A stretch of 64,000 nucleotides of DNA from positions 289,467 through 353,466 of the forward strand of contig NZ_JAJKFV010000009.1 in the NCBI RefSeq assembly GCF_020966775.1, read 5' to 3'. Made by a program: the position numbers and the translations under genes. The first letter of the stretch is position 1. Each line of letters starts with the position of its first letter. Positions 46,335 to 56,257 of the stretch are shown one piece after another. The notes under the pieces were generated by a model. It made no database searches. It was given only the letters and a program-made list of their open reading frames with translations, and had not been told where the DNA came from. Source of the DNA: Rhodopirellula halodulae (GTDB lineage: Bacteria; Planctomycetota; Planctomycetia; Pirellulales; Pirellulaceae).

Positions 46335-46805
46335 CCAACCGTAGGTCCGGTTCCACCGGACGCCGACGCTGAAAAACCCTTTCCCGCCATTCACGAACGA
46401 TCAACCCAACGTCGGGTAGGACCCGACCTACCGCGCGTCTTCGCTCTCTCCAACGATCGCCGCACGTGCTCTTCCCCGAGGTCCTTCATCCCAACCGTAG
46501 GTCCGGTTCCACCGGACACTCACACTGAAAACCCTCTTCCCGCCATTCACGAAAGATCGACCCAACGTCGGGTGGGACCCGACCTACTGGGAGTCTTCGC
46601 TCTCCCCAACGGCGGCCGCACAGTGCTCTTCCGCGAGAACCTTCACTCCAACCGTAGGTCCGGTTCCACCGGACGCCGACGCTTGAAAACCTCTTCCCAC
46701 CATTCAGGACGATCGACCCAACGTCGGGTAAGACCCGACCTACTGCGCGGCTCCGCTCTCCCCAACGATGGCCGCACGGTGCTCTTCAGCCAGGTCCTCT
46801 TGCCC
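46335..46805 (-). repeat. family 3: tandem 157-bp repeat duplicating the 3' end of the TPR gene
   Basis: Copies begin at 46335, 46491 and 46648 (periods 156 and 157). Each has two hairpins: GTCCGG/CCGGAC with a TTCCA loop, and GTCGGG/CCCGAC with loops TAGGA, TGGGA or TAAGA. A segment of about 65 bp then resembles the coding 3' end of the TPR gene. The third copy's segment is the real gene end: the stop codon TAG of the TPR gene (46740-46742, minus strand) lies in the CTAC after the second hairpin. The stem bases are kept while loops vary. This explains the whole gap 46258-46739. Confidence 0.85.
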
Positions 46806-48233
46806 CAGGGCTTCAAAACAAATCGCCAGGGACTCATGCGCCGCGTCGGCCAACGACTCCTCCGCGAGAGCACGTTCCAAATCTGGGATGGCTTCCAGGT
46901 GCTTGCCGAGCTTCGTCAGAATTTGACCGCGCGTCTCGTAGAAATAGGCGTTGGGCTCGGAAACACTCTCGATCGCTTGCTCGCTGATCGTCAAAGCCTG
47001 TTCCATATCCGCGTCCTCTTTTTCCGCCAGAGCCACCGCGAGGTTGTTCAGGATCGCTGCACTGTGAGGAAGGTGCTCCGCAGCCAACTTCAAGTGCAAG
47101 GTTGCTTTGTCCGCATCGTCTTTCAACAACGCCGCCGTGCCACGAATGAAGTTTGCAATGCCGGGTGACGAACCCTTCACCAGCGCCGCTCGAATCTTCG
47201 ACAGTTCCTTGTCCTCCGACTCCAACGTTTTCAAAACTTGATCCGCGACCAAGCTCAAAACACGAGGGTTGTTGGGAGCGTACTGCAAAGCCACTTGCAG
47301 CATCTTCAGAACCCGCAAGCGTTCTTCGGGAGTCTCGTTGGGTTCGGATTCGATCTTGTTGATCCATACGACGATGGTGTCGCCCATCGCTTGCTGAAGT
47401 GCCGCCTGGTGCTCCTTGGTCTTCATGCGACCGATGGATTCGTTCAGCAATCGAACCGCGTCGGCGTGCTTTTCGAGAAATATCAACGCTTGGACATTGG
47501 CCATCGCCAATTGCGGACTCGCAGGCTCCTCCGCGAAAAGTTGCTGGACCTTCTCCAACGTGGCTTCCGCGTACCGCGTTGCCGCATCCGATTCTCCCGC
47601 CTGACGAGAAATCACCGCGGCTTGCAGACCTCGCATCGGCTGAACGGAAGCGAGTTGAACCAGGTAAGGAATGGCTTGGTTCTGACGATTGGTGCGAACC
47701 AAGTAATCCGCGTAAGCTTGCTTAATCCCCAAATCGTCCGGCGTTTCTTCACTCAAAAACTGCAGCAGTTGACCAAATTCACGCTGCTCCGCGTCCTCGA
47801 GATCAGCCCATTTCTTTTTGTCGTAGAGTTCTTGCAGCAACCACCGAGCCGCCTTCGGATCACGCTGTTGCCCCACCAGGCCGCGCATCAACGAGTACGC
47901 CTCCTCCGTTTCATCCTGCTGATGACGCGCAACTGCGTACCGGAAAAGTGTATCCGCCGATTCGTCACCTTCTTCCATTTGCCGACGAATCAACAACTCC
48001 GCCGTCTGGTAGTCATCCCGTTCGAAAGCATCCGCCAACTGATCGCGAATCAATTGGCTTCGCCAAGACACGTTCTCACCGGAGGAGACAAACAGCAGGA
48101 TCGCCAGGGCGATGGTGAGTCCAATCGCCGGAACAGCGGTGCCGGCACGCTTCCACGGAATCGTGCGGAACCAGGCGACGAACCATTGACCCAACCATTT
48201 GAACCACTGCAGCGGATTGAAGTACCGAATCAT
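46740..48233 (-). CDS. membrane-anchored TPR protein of the exosortase locus
   Basis: A 497-aa protein with an N-terminal membrane segment (about 27-48, AGTAVPAIGLTIALAILLFVSS) and then tetratricopeptide helices to the end, such as ADTLFRYAVARHQQDETEEAYSLMRGLVGQ and the C-terminal ALAEESLADAAHESLAICFEALGQEDLAEEH. It probably scaffolds exopolysaccharide or surface-protein assembly on the periplasmic side. Its ATG overlaps the exosortase stop (ATGA), so it is the last gene of that operon. Its 3' end has been duplicated downstream. Confidence 0.8.
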   Translation of the reverse strand: MIRYFNPLQWFKWLGQWFVAWFRTIPWKRAGTAVPAIGLTIALAILLFVSSGENVSWRSQLIRDQLADAFERDDYQTAELLIRRQMEEGDESADTLFRYAVARHQQDETEEAYSLMRGLVGQQRDPKAARWLLQELYDKKKWADLEDAEQREFGQLLQFLSEETPDDLGIKQAYADYLVRTNRQNQAIPYLVQLASVQPMRGLQAAVISRQAGESDAATRYAEATLEKVQQLFAEEPASPQLAMANVQALIFLEKHADAVRLLNESIGRMKTKEHQAALQQAMGDTIVVWINKIESEPNETPEERLRVLKMLQVALQYAPNNPRVLSLVADQVLKTLESEDKELSKIRAALVKGSSPGIANFIRGTAALLKDDADKATLHLKLAAEHLPHSAAILNNLAVALAEKEDADMEQALTISEQAIESVSEPNAYFYETRGQILTKLGKHLEAIPDLERALAEESLADAAHESLAICFEALGQEDLAEEHRAAIVGESGAAQ

Positions 48234-50059
48234 GGCGACACCTCCTCGCTGCTGACCGGGTTTTGCTCGCCCTTACTTTGCTGCGGCGTTGTCCCACGTG
48301 ATGCCTTCACAGCGACCGCAATTTTATGCCGCAACCCGTCAAACATTTCGTCTACCCGATTCACCGCTTGAGTGTCCAACTTTTGGGGCGACGCGACCCA
48401 AAGCTGCAGCATCATCATGGGCTCGATTGTTTCTTCCAGCCCATCGGAGGCTTCCGCCAAACGATTGCCAATCCGTCCGGGGCGTTCGGGCGGAAACACA
48501 AAATCGCCGTCTGACGTGATGGCCGTGTACCACAGATGTCCTCGAGCCTCCGTGTCCCCGCCGAACAAAGCGTATGCAAATGGCTCAGCTGTGGTGGCTG
48601 CTGACGCCGACGCTTCAGTTTCTTCCAGGGTGCGATTGAGCAAACGCCAATCCTGATTCTCGTAGCAAAGACAGAGTTCGTGCCATTCCGCGTAGGTTTG
48701 GCTGAGCACGAACTGTCCTTGGATCGGTACTCCACCGACCACCGCCGAGAACTTCCATACATCGGCGTTGCGACCCAGGATCGGATTCTCATTCTCGCGG
48801 GAACTTTGATGCGAAACGAGCTCAAACCCAGTGTTTCCGGACGCGATCAGGGACGCGGGCGGGTCGAAGATCAACCCGTCCAAGAACATTCCTTGTGCGC
48901 CTTGCTCCATCCCAATCGCACTTACCTTCATCGCCGAGCTGGTTGTGACGGACACCAAAACAACCCCGAGCACGCCCATGGCGATGGCGAACGGTTTGGC
49001 TTGCAAGCGATTGAGCAACCTCGCTAACTGCAATTGCAGACCCACTTTATTCGAGTCCGTCGTCGGCTGATTGCTGCGGTAGTACTCGCCCACCGCATCC
49101 ACGTTTTGCCCGTCGTCAACGACCCAGTTCCAAGCGGCCACGATCGGATTGTCCGCGTGCTCTTCGGCACTGGTTCCGGTCACATGCATCAGCGTCATGA
49201 CCATCCCGTCGAAGGACCACAGAAAGAACGCCGAAATCGCGAGCGTGGTGTAACCGAGAATGTCGTGTGCCCAACCACTGGCCAGATCCAGCGAAAGCCA
49301 TTGATCGGCGACGGCAACCATCGTCACCCGAAGGACATTGCCCCCAACGGCCAAGATCAACGCGATGACCAAGTAAATCGGAGCCAGCCACAGTTTCCGA
49401 CGATTGATGGCCACGATCAGCGTGCTCAAGAACGCCATCGTGAACACTGATTGAATGCCGCTGCACGCCTCCGCGACAAACAATTCGCGGTCAGGCAACT
49501 CAATGACATTGCGTGTGACCGCGTGTGGGATGGAGAGCACGTCCAATAGCAAGCTCGACATCAACGTCGTCAGCCGCTGCAACTCGATCACCAGCAATTG
49601 GTCGTAGCCGAGCGGCAAACGAACCAGCAGCAGCAGCGGAAGTGCGAGCCCGAGCAGGCTTTTATCCGCCGGACCTCGCATCACTGCCAAGCACGCCGCG
49701 GCGAAACATACGAAGGCGATCGACATCATCCACGGCGACTGGACACTCCAGCTACCAAGCATCGCCAGGACACCGATGGCAATGAGTGCGAGCGAGCTCA
49801 GTCGCGACGGAGCGTAAAAATAACGATCGCTTCGAGACCAAGCCAACCAGACCACCGCTCCGATCGCAAACGGGAAGTACTGGTAGTGATCCAGTCGCCA
49901 CATCCGCGTGAAGTAGATGGTGAGCATCGGCAGACCAGCCACCAACAACGCCGCCCAAAACCAAGTCCAAACGGATTGCATAACGGGGGTGCGCACCACA
50001 GCGGGTGGTGCCGCTGCTTTCGTCCGCATGGGGCCAATGGGCGTTGCTTCAGTGGTCAT
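48230..50059 (-). CDS. exosortase, probably XrtU type
   Basis: A 609-aa membrane protein with about eight hydrophobic helices in the first 300 residues. The exosortase catalytic Cys lies in VAEACSGIQSVFTMAF (about 198), the Arg in VGGNVLRVTMVAVAD (about 240) and the His in GWAHDILGYTT (about 263). The extra C-terminal part (about 300-609) is a soluble domain after one more helix (AIAMGVLGVVLVS). It resembles the EpsI-like domain found fused to exosortases, with EWHELCLCYENQDWRLL. Exosortases cut C-terminal sorting tags from exported proteins. The long C-terminal fusion and planctomycete setting suggest XrtU. No protein with a clear sorting tag is in this window. Confidence 0.85.
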   Translation of the reverse strand: MTTEATPIGPMRTKAAAPPAVVRTPVMQSVWTWFWAALLVAGLPMLTIYFTRMWRLDHYQYFPFAIGAVVWLAWSRSDRYFYAPSRLSSLALIAIGVLAMLGSWSVQSPWMMSIAFVCFAAACLAVMRGPADKSLLGLALPLLLLVRLPLGYDQLLVIELQRLTTLMSSLLLDVLSIPHAVTRNVIELPDRELFVAEACSGIQSVFTMAFLSTLIVAINRRKLWLAPIYLVIALILAVGGNVLRVTMVAVADQWLSLDLASGWAHDILGYTTLAISAFFLWSFDGMVMTLMHVTGTSAEEHADNPIVAAWNWVVDDGQNVDAVGEYYRSNQPTTDSNKVGLQLQLARLLNRLQAKPFAIAMGVLGVVLVSVTTSSAMKVSAIGMEQGAQGMFLDGLIFDPPASLIASGNTGFELVSHQSSRENENPILGRNADVWKFSAVVGGVPIQGQFVLSQTYAEWHELCLCYENQDWRLLNRTLEETEASASAATTAEPFAYALFGGDTEARGHLWYTAITSDGDFVFPPERPGRIGNRLAEASDGLEETIEPMMMLQLWVASPQKLDTQAVNRVDEMFDGLRHKIAVAVKASRGTTPQQSKGEQNPVSSEEVSP

Positions 50060-50245
50060 GAAAACTGATCAAATGGGCAGGGGGGAGGGACGCCCATCAT
50101 AAGAAGAGTCAGACGCAATCGCCAGGATTGCTCAGTGAAAATGCCATGAATCGCACGGGTTCAGGATTCCCCATTCGGAAAATCCAAAGTAGCCCGAATC
50201 AAATTCCTAACCCGCCGCGTCAGCAGGGCCACGGGCTCATGACCC

Positions 50246-50668
50246 GTAGTGGAATTCGCCAGAATTCAAATGAACGCACTCGTCTCAATTCTCGCAAAAG
50301 CTGCGACTCAATACGGAACGAGGATCCTCCGCACGTCGTCGAGGTCCGAATTCTTGACGAATTCGGCTACTTCTTGAACGCCACCTATCGCAACATGCCC
50401 CGCTGCGTCAACGAGGCCAGAAACTCCATGACCCGTAGTGGAATTCGCCAGAATTCAGATGAAAGCGTCCGTCTCAACCCTCGCTAATGCCGCGACTCAA
50501 GACGGAACGACGAGGATCCCCGTAGGCTCGGCGGCTGGAACGAAGTTTTCGCGAACCTCTTTGACAACCGAATTCTGGCGAATCCGGCTACGTCTTGAGC
50601 GTCACCTATCGCAACATAACCCGCAGCGTCAGCAAAGCCTCGATCCGAATTCTGGCGAATTCGGCTAC
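50246..50668. repeat. family 2 repeats between exosortase and BY-kinase genes
   Basis: Copy 1 spans 50246-50370 and copy 2 spans 50435-50591, and a right end alone finishes at 50668. The copies start GTAGTGGAATTCGCCAGAATTC and end GAATTCTTGACGAATTCGGCTAC or a close variant. These ends are imperfect inverted repeats around GAATTC. Together with the 186 bp of unremarkable DNA at 50060-50245 they occupy the gap. No gene is supported. Confidence 0.8.
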
Positions 50669-50683
50669 GGCCATCACCGTTTT

Positions 50684-53272
50684 CTAAACGTCCGACGAGC
50701 TATCTTGCTCAACCGGCGGTGCAGCGACAGGAGCTTGCACAGCGATCGGACGGGCACTCTTCACGCCGCTCGATCGTCCGGAAACCACCACGGGCGTGCG
50801 TCGTTGACCAGCCTTCGCACCATTCTCAGCGGTCTTGCGATAATACCGATTGGTATGACGCCCGTAGCGGTAGTAGCCATAACCTTTGTAGCCGTCGTTG
50901 TTGCTGCCTTCGTCGGAAGCGTTGATGACAACCCCCAGCAGTTTCGCGCCCACGTTGGTAAGAATCGACGCCGCCTCTTTCGCATTTGGCTTGCTCTTGC
51001 GACGTACCTTCAGCGCCATTACCACGCCGTCTGTCATGCTGGCGGTGATGCTCGGGTCCGTCACCACCAACAGTGGCGGAGTATCCAAAATGATGTAGTC
51101 ATACTCCTCACGCAACGCTTCCAGCAACTCGCTCATTTCAGGCAGCGTCAACGCCTCGGCCGGGTTGGCCGGGATCGGCCCCGATGGCATCATGAATAAC
51201 GTTCGCAATGGCGTCGGATGAGCCGCATCGACGTGGTCGCATTTGCCGTTCAGCACATCGACCAAGCCGAGCTGGTCCGCCATTGCAAAGTTGTCGGTCA
51301 CTTGAGGACGCCGAAGGTCGCAATCAATGATGAGCGTTCGTTTGCCCGACTGAGCAATGCTGCATGCCAGGTTTCCAGCGATCGTTGATTTCCCGTCACC
51401 GGGCAGTGGCGAGGTAACCTGCAGGACTTTCCCACCCTGAATACCAGCCAGTTCAAACAGCACCGACGTCCGGCAGGAGCGAATCGCCTCCGACGCAACC
51501 GACGAAGGTGCATGCACCACAGCCAAGTGCGAATCCAAGTGTTCAAACGGATTCGATTGTTCTCCCTTCTTACGCCGCACACGTCCCTTGAAAAACGGAA
51601 CGTGCGTGAGGATCGGGGCTCCCACGGCAGCGACGATTTCCTCGGGTTCGCGGAACGTGTTCGCATTTTTCTCGAGCAGCAACGCGAGACCGCAACCCAG
51701 CAAAATTCCGGCTCCAATGCCGATTCCGAGCATCAGTAGCATATTCGGGCCAACTCGGTACGCACGGGTGGGAGCTCGCAATTCGGTCAGACGCAAACCG
51801 CCGTCTTCTTCAGTCAGCTCAACACGAGCCATCTGTTCCTCCAGTTGGTTGATCAGCTCACGGTTGCGGTCGATCTCACGCAGTAACGACGTGTTGTCTT
51901 GCTCAAACTTGGCGAGTTTGACGGCTTCCGCTTTCTCGGTCGCGATTTGCGAATCAATCTCGCTGATCTGATGCTTCAGCAACTCAACCTCCGCGTTGGA
52001 CGCCGTCAAGATCACGTTCACCGACTCCATGGCTCGTTTTGCGGGGTCCACGCCTTCGACCTTGTTCTCCTCCATCAGCTCCACGATCCGCTCCGATTGC
52101 TCTTTGACCAGTCGTTTCAGCTCGCTTTTCATCATCGAAAGTTCCGCATCAAGTGCCTTCACCGTCGGGTGTTGATCGCCGAATTCTGCGGCGAATTTAT
52201 TACGCTCGATCATCAAGGGAACCAGTTGCCGGTCGAGCTGAATTTGTGCGAGCTCTTCGTCGCCTTCCCGCATGTTCTGGTTGATGATCGATTTGCCGGG
52301 AACCTCGAAGGTTTTGCCGATGAGCTGACCAATGATCGAAAGACGAACAATTGGGTCCGTGTCTTCATCAGCGATGCTTTGGATCGCCGACAGTTCGATC
52401 GATTTCTGCCGGAGTTGTTCAAACAGCTCACTGCGGCGGCCAGTCAGGTAAAGCTGGCGTTCCCGGTGCGGGTTGATTGCAGCTCCGTTTTCGTCCCAGA
52501 CCAACGGAGCGGTCGTTCGGAACTCTCGGTAGCGTTCCTCCAGCTCGGTCAATTTTGGTTGAAGCTGGTCCGTCGCGACGGAAATCAGATTCATCAGCTC
52601 GGATCGTGAACTCTTGTGACGATCGGCAAAGAATTTCTGGAACGATGCACTAAAGGCCTGGATCGCCGCCTCGCACAACTCGGGGTCCGTGTGCTCGAAC
52701 GTCATGTTGGCAACGATCGAGGAGGCTCCCCGCAGGTCTTGCAGGTCCGTCTCGAATTCCAAGCATTTGTTCGCAAGGCCCGCAAACACCATCGGATTGT
52801 TGTCAAACTCTTCGTGGAATGATCTTAATTTTTCATGTTGGTAGGTACTGTTAAGAACGGTATCGCTAAAAAGCTGCGATCGCAGGATCTCAATGGTCGG
52901 GACACCGCCGACCAAGTCACCGGTCAGGTTGTCCATGACCGCGGGACGATCGGATTCGAACATCAATCGGGTCGCCGACTGAAATGTTTCGGGAGTTTTT
53001 AAGAAGACCAAGAATCCAGCGACGAGTCCGAGGATCGTCGGGATGAGGACAGCCCAGCGATAACGCCAGATCGCAGCGGCGATGTCAGCCGTTTCGTTGG
53101 CGACCTGGTGCGTCGGTTGCCAGCCCGTGTTCATCGCGGGATAAGAACCCGTCGCTGCCAATCCCATCGCACCTGGATTGGGAGTGGGGTATGACGAAAA
53201 CGACTCCTTGCCGCGAGTGGCTCCACCGGAAGCGGAGCTAGAATCAGAGGATGAGTTGGAAGGGAAGTCCAT
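50684..53272 (-). CDS. BY-kinase/Wzc-like polysaccharide co-polymerase
   Basis: An 862-aa fusion of the chain-length (Wzz) and tyrosine autokinase parts. A Ser/Gly-rich N-terminus is followed by TM1 (about 70-90) and a large periplasmic coiled-coil region (95-450). TM2 (about 500-525, with PNMLLMLGIGIGAG) comes after a Pro-containing T-R-A-Y-R-V-G-P segment. The kinase domain has Walker A SPLPGDGKST, Walker A' LIIDCDLRRPQ and Walker B YIILDTPPLL. A C-terminal Tyr cluster (GYKGYGYYRYGRHTNRYY, about 790-812) fits autophosphorylation sites. It controls exopolysaccharide export and length. I use the ATG at 53272. The gene is flanked by family 2 repeats on both sides. Confidence 0.92.
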   Translation of the reverse strand: MDFPSNSSSDSSSASGGATRGKESFSSYPTPNPGAMGLAATGSYPAMNTGWQPTHQVANETADIAAAIWRYRWAVLIPTILGLVAGFLVFLKTPETFQSATRLMFESDRPAVMDNLTGDLVGGVPTIEILRSQLFSDTVLNSTYQHEKLRSFHEEFDNNPMVFAGLANKCLEFETDLQDLRGASSIVANMTFEHTDPELCEAAIQAFSASFQKFFADRHKSSRSELMNLISVATDQLQPKLTELEERYREFRTTAPLVWDENGAAINPHRERQLYLTGRRSELFEQLRQKSIELSAIQSIADEDTDPIVRLSIIGQLIGKTFEVPGKSIINQNMREGDEELAQIQLDRQLVPLMIERNKFAAEFGDQHPTVKALDAELSMMKSELKRLVKEQSERIVELMEENKVEGVDPAKRAMESVNVILTASNAEVELLKHQISEIDSQIATEKAEAVKLAKFEQDNTSLLREIDRNRELINQLEEQMARVELTEEDGGLRLTELRAPTRAYRVGPNMLLMLGIGIGAGILLGCGLALLLEKNANTFREPEEIVAAVGAPILTHVPFFKGRVRRKKGEQSNPFEHLDSHLAVVHAPSSVASEAIRSCRTSVLFELAGIQGGKVLQVTSPLPGDGKSTIAGNLACSIAQSGKRTLIIDCDLRRPQVTDNFAMADQLGLVDVLNGKCDHVDAAHPTPLRTLFMMPSGPIPANPAEALTLPEMSELLEALREEYDYIILDTPPLLVVTDPSITASMTDGVVMALKVRRKSKPNAKEAASILTNVGAKLLGVVINASDEGSNNDGYKGYGYYRYGRHTNRYYRKTAENGAKAGQRRTPVVVSGRSSGVKSARPIAVQAPVAAPPVEQDSSSDV

Positions 53273-53632
53273 CCGGAATCCGACAATAGAGAAGAGGTTG
53301 AGCTTTGGTCTGTGACGAGTCAAACGTCACGAAACATCAAACGATCAAGCCGCTGACTCAGGGAGAGCTTCTTGATACATCCCGATTTGGTCCGTCAAAG
53401 TGTACGAACCCAGCTTCGGCGGGGCTAGTAAAAGCGTCGAGCAATTCGGCAATCCGGAATCCGCCAGAGCTACAATCCGCACCGCCAGCGGAATCCGCAC
53501 GAGCGCGACACGAACGGGCGATCGGTGAATTTAAGGGACCACGTCGACAGTCAGACGCAAACGAGGCCCCAAGGTTCCATCCGCTCGTGTCCATCGGCCC
53601 AGCTAGTAATCCGTCACCAACTCGCAATTCTC

Positions 53633-54304
53633 GTAGCTGGATTCGCCAGAATTCAGAATTCCACACGTCGCCCATGAATGCCTCTCGCTGACGTTTCGGA
53701 TTGCGACAGGGGGAAACGAAGTTGGATTGTGAATTGCAACGCGAGGCACATCCAATCGCTCCGGTCAGATGCCCGAATTCTTGACGAATCCGGCTACCAA
53801 CCGTGTTGGCCCGAATCCGGCGACCAAAGCGGCGTTGGACGAGACATTCCCAACCCGCGTCGTAAGGACGGAGGTGTTATTTCTCGTAGCTGGATTCGCC
53901 AGAACTCAGATTTCCACAAGTCGCCCATGAATGCCTCTCGCTGACGTTGCGGATTGCGACAAGATGAAACGAAGTTGAATTGTGGACTGCAACGCGAGGA
54001 ACAATCGATCGCTTTGGTCAGGCGTCCGAATTCTTGACGAATCCGGCTACAACCCGTGTTGGCCCGAATCCGGCGACCGAAGCGGCATTGGACGAGACAT
54101 TCCCAATCCGCGTCGTAAGGACGGAAGTGTTATTTCTCGTAGCTGGATTCGCCAGAATTCAGATTTCCACGCGCCGTCCATGTTTGCTTCTTGCAGACGT
54201 TGTGGATTGCGACTGGGGGGAAACGAAGTCGGATTGTGAACTGCAACGCGAGGTACGATCGTTCGCTTTGGTCAGGTGTCCGAATTCTTGACGAATCCGG
54301 CTAC
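53633..54304. repeat. family 2 repeats between BY-kinase and glycosyltransferase genes
   Basis: Three tandem copies lie at 53633-53797, 53886-54050 and 54139-54304 (165-166 bp, period 253). Each starts GTAGCTGGATTCGCCAGAA and ends TTCTTGACGAATCCGGCTAC. Spacers are conserved too and contain a decayed third end (GAATCCGGCGACC). The DNA from 53273 to 53632 holds a more degenerate copy near 53444-53475 and no gene. Confidence 0.85.
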
Positions 54305-54334
54305 GAGATCGTCTCCTGTCGAATCCAAAACGCG

Positions 54335-55480
54335 TCAAATACTCGGCAATACCTTTCGGTAGACGTCGATTGTTTTGCGAATGACCTCGGTCTCGCTGAA
54401 ACCCTGCTCGATGATTTGCCGGCTCGCTCGGCCGAACGTCTGCCGAAGCGAGCTGTCACCCGACAGCTTCCGCATAGCGTCGACAAGCGGAGGCACCGCC
54501 TTGGCAGGAACCAAAAAACCGTTTACGCCGTCTTCCACCACTCCTCGGCAGCCTGGAATGTCCGTTCCGATCAGCGGTTTCCTGCACGCCCCCGCTTCCA
54601 GCAGGACCCGCGGCGTGCCTTCGGCATAGGTGGGGAGCACCACCACATCGGCGTCGTGAAAGTGAGGCTCCATGTCGTCCACATGCCCCAGATAGGTCAC
54701 GTGTTGCTTCATCTCCTCCAGCTCAGTTGATGAGAGTGAACTGGGGTTCCCAGGGTACAGGTCACCCGCAACCATCAACTCAAACGGTTCACCGCTCGCT
54801 TTGAGGTGCTTGGCCGCTTCTAACAGCTCATAGACCCCTTTTTCACGGATCAATCGGGATGCGAAAAGAAACCGGCACGGACCCGGCCTTCGCTCACCCG
54901 ACGGCGGCCGAAATCGATCACAGTCGGCCCCAGAACCGCGGATCAGCTCAAGGTGCTTCTCGGAGACCAAACCCGCATTGAGGAAGAAATCTCGATCACC
55001 CGTGTTTTGGAAGATGACCCGGGTGTTCTCGCCACCCAAGGCCCGCTGATACATCGGACGAATGCCGGCGCGGATCAAGCGATTGGGGAGACTGTCCTCC
55101 GTGAAGATATGCCCCAACCCTGTGACTGCTTGAACTGTCGGGATCTTCATCTGCCGAGCGACCAATCCACCATAAAGCACACACTTGATCGTGAAGTGAT
55201 GGACCAGGTCCGGCTTGATCTCACGGTAAAGCGAACGAATTCGATTCAAAGCGGCAAGATTGTCCAGCGGATTCTTGCTGCCTCCACTCAAGTCCAGTTC
55301 ACGCCAGCCAAACTCTTTGTCCAGCCTTTCCGCGTAGGGACCGTCTGGAGACACCATTGTGACTTGATGTCCCCGATCCTTCAGTGAACGAGCAAGCCCC
55401 GACCGAAAGTTATAGAGATACCAATCGGTGTTGGCGAACAACACGACTCTGTGAGAGAAGGACTGTTCTTCAGATAGCAT
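54335..55480 (-). CDS. glycosyltransferase family 4 protein
   Basis: A 381-aa enzyme with the GT-B fold. The N-terminal domain starts VVLFANTDWYLYNFRSGLA and contains V-H-H-F-T-I-K. The C-terminal domain has ASRLIREKGVYELLEAA and the nucleotide-sugar motif of GT4, V-L-P-T-Y-A-E-G-T-P-R-V-L-L-E-A. It builds a glycosidic bond for the exopolysaccharide, with donor and acceptor unknown. It lies 81 bp downstream of the DUF218 gene and belongs to the same minus-strand block. Confidence 0.9.
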   Translation of the reverse strand: MLSEEQSFSHRVVLFANTDWYLYNFRSGLARSLKDRGHQVTMVSPDGPYAERLDKEFGWRELDLSGGSKNPLDNLAALNRIRSLYREIKPDLVHHFTIKCVLYGGLVARQMKIPTVQAVTGLGHIFTEDSLPNRLIRAGIRPMYQRALGGENTRVIFQNTGDRDFFLNAGLVSEKHLELIRGSGADCDRFRPPSGERRPGPCRFLFASRLIREKGVYELLEAAKHLKASGEPFELMVAGDLYPGNPSSLSSTELEEMKQHVTYLGHVDDMEPHFHDADVVVLPTYAEGTPRVLLEAGACRKPLIGTDIPGCRGVVEDGVNGFLVPAKAVPPLVDAMRKLSGDSSLRQTFGRASRQIIEQGFSETEVIRKTIDVYRKVLPSI

Positions 55481-55561
55481 CTCGGCAATGTCGTGGTTTA
55501 GTGGAGGAACTCGATTTGAAATTGGCTGTCAGCTTGATTGGGGCAGTGGGACAGTGTCGGT

Positions 55562-56257
55562 CTAACGGCCAAGGGTCATTGCGACATATTCACGAATCGC
55601 ATAGGTGTTCATCATCATCGCTCGATGCCCGGGGATGAAGTCTCGTATGCGGACTCGCAATGAACGTTTGCGACTCAAATTGCACAAGAATCCACAGGGG
55701 ACTGGAACCGCATCGACGCCAAATCGTTCTGCCAGTCGGAGCACGCGAGGCAAATGCCAAGCCGAACTGATGACCCCGATCGGCTGTTCGGCGGCAACCT
55801 CTTTGACCGCCATCATTTCTTCCGCTGTGTTGCTGCCGCCAATCTTCTCGATTTTAAGATCTGGCACGCCGAGCTCGATCAATAGCCGTCGAGATTGTTC
55901 GGCTTCGTCCGTCGAAAAGCGACTGTCATCCGAATTGCGAATCCCAGTGCAAACGATTTTTTCCGCTTTCCCGCAATGAAACAGTCGAGCGGCCATCACG
56001 ACGCGGTCACCATTTTCGTTCACTTGCAACCCACCGGAATCCGTTTCACCCGTCGCCCCACCGAGCAAGATGACGCGTTCGAAACTGCGGCCTTGAAGTG
56101 GATTGACCTCCCGAAATTGTTTTTCGAGTGTCCCCGCCAGCCAGTCGGCCACCAGGCGATTGCCGTAAACGAAAATCGCCACCAGCATCGACAGGAAAAG
56201 TACCCAGGGGATCAAGTTTGACTGGCTCTCCAGCACTGAAACATGAGCACCGCCCAA
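55562..56257 (-). CDS. DUF218/YdcF-like membrane protein
   Basis: A protein of up to 231 aa with one N-terminal membrane segment (about 16-32) and a DUF218 domain (V-I-L-L-G-G-A..., V-C-T-G, S-x-x-T-x-E-E-A and V-I-S-S-A-W-H-L-P-R), as in ElyC/SanA/YdcF proteins linked to envelope polysaccharide. The start is unclear. The longest frame begins at a TTG at 56257, but a GTG at 56236 or a TTG at 56215 (overlapping the asnB stop) may be used. It overlaps the asparagine synthetase gene in any case. Confidence 0.8.
   Translation of the reverse strand: MGGAHVSVLESQSNLIPWVLFLSMLVAIFVYGNRLVADWLAGTLEKQFREVNPLQGRSFERVILLGGATGETDSGGLQVNENGDRVVMAARLFHCGKAEKIVCTGIRNSDDSRFSTDEAEQSRRLLIELGVPDLKIEKIGGSNTAEEMMAVKEVAAEQPIGVISSAWHLPRVLRLAERFGVDAVPVPCGFLCNLSRKRSLRVRIRDFIPGHRAMMMNTYAIREYVAMTLGR

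Noticed and set aside
46335..46739. CRISPR-like array in the 46.3-46.7 kb gap
   Set aside because: The repeat unit is about 157 bp, has no unique spacers and includes a gene's 3' end, and no cas gene is nearby.
53633..54304. CRISPR array between the BY-kinase and glycosyltransferase genes
   Set aside because: The period is 253 bp and the spacers are conserved between copies, so it is a tandem repeat of an inverted-repeat element.
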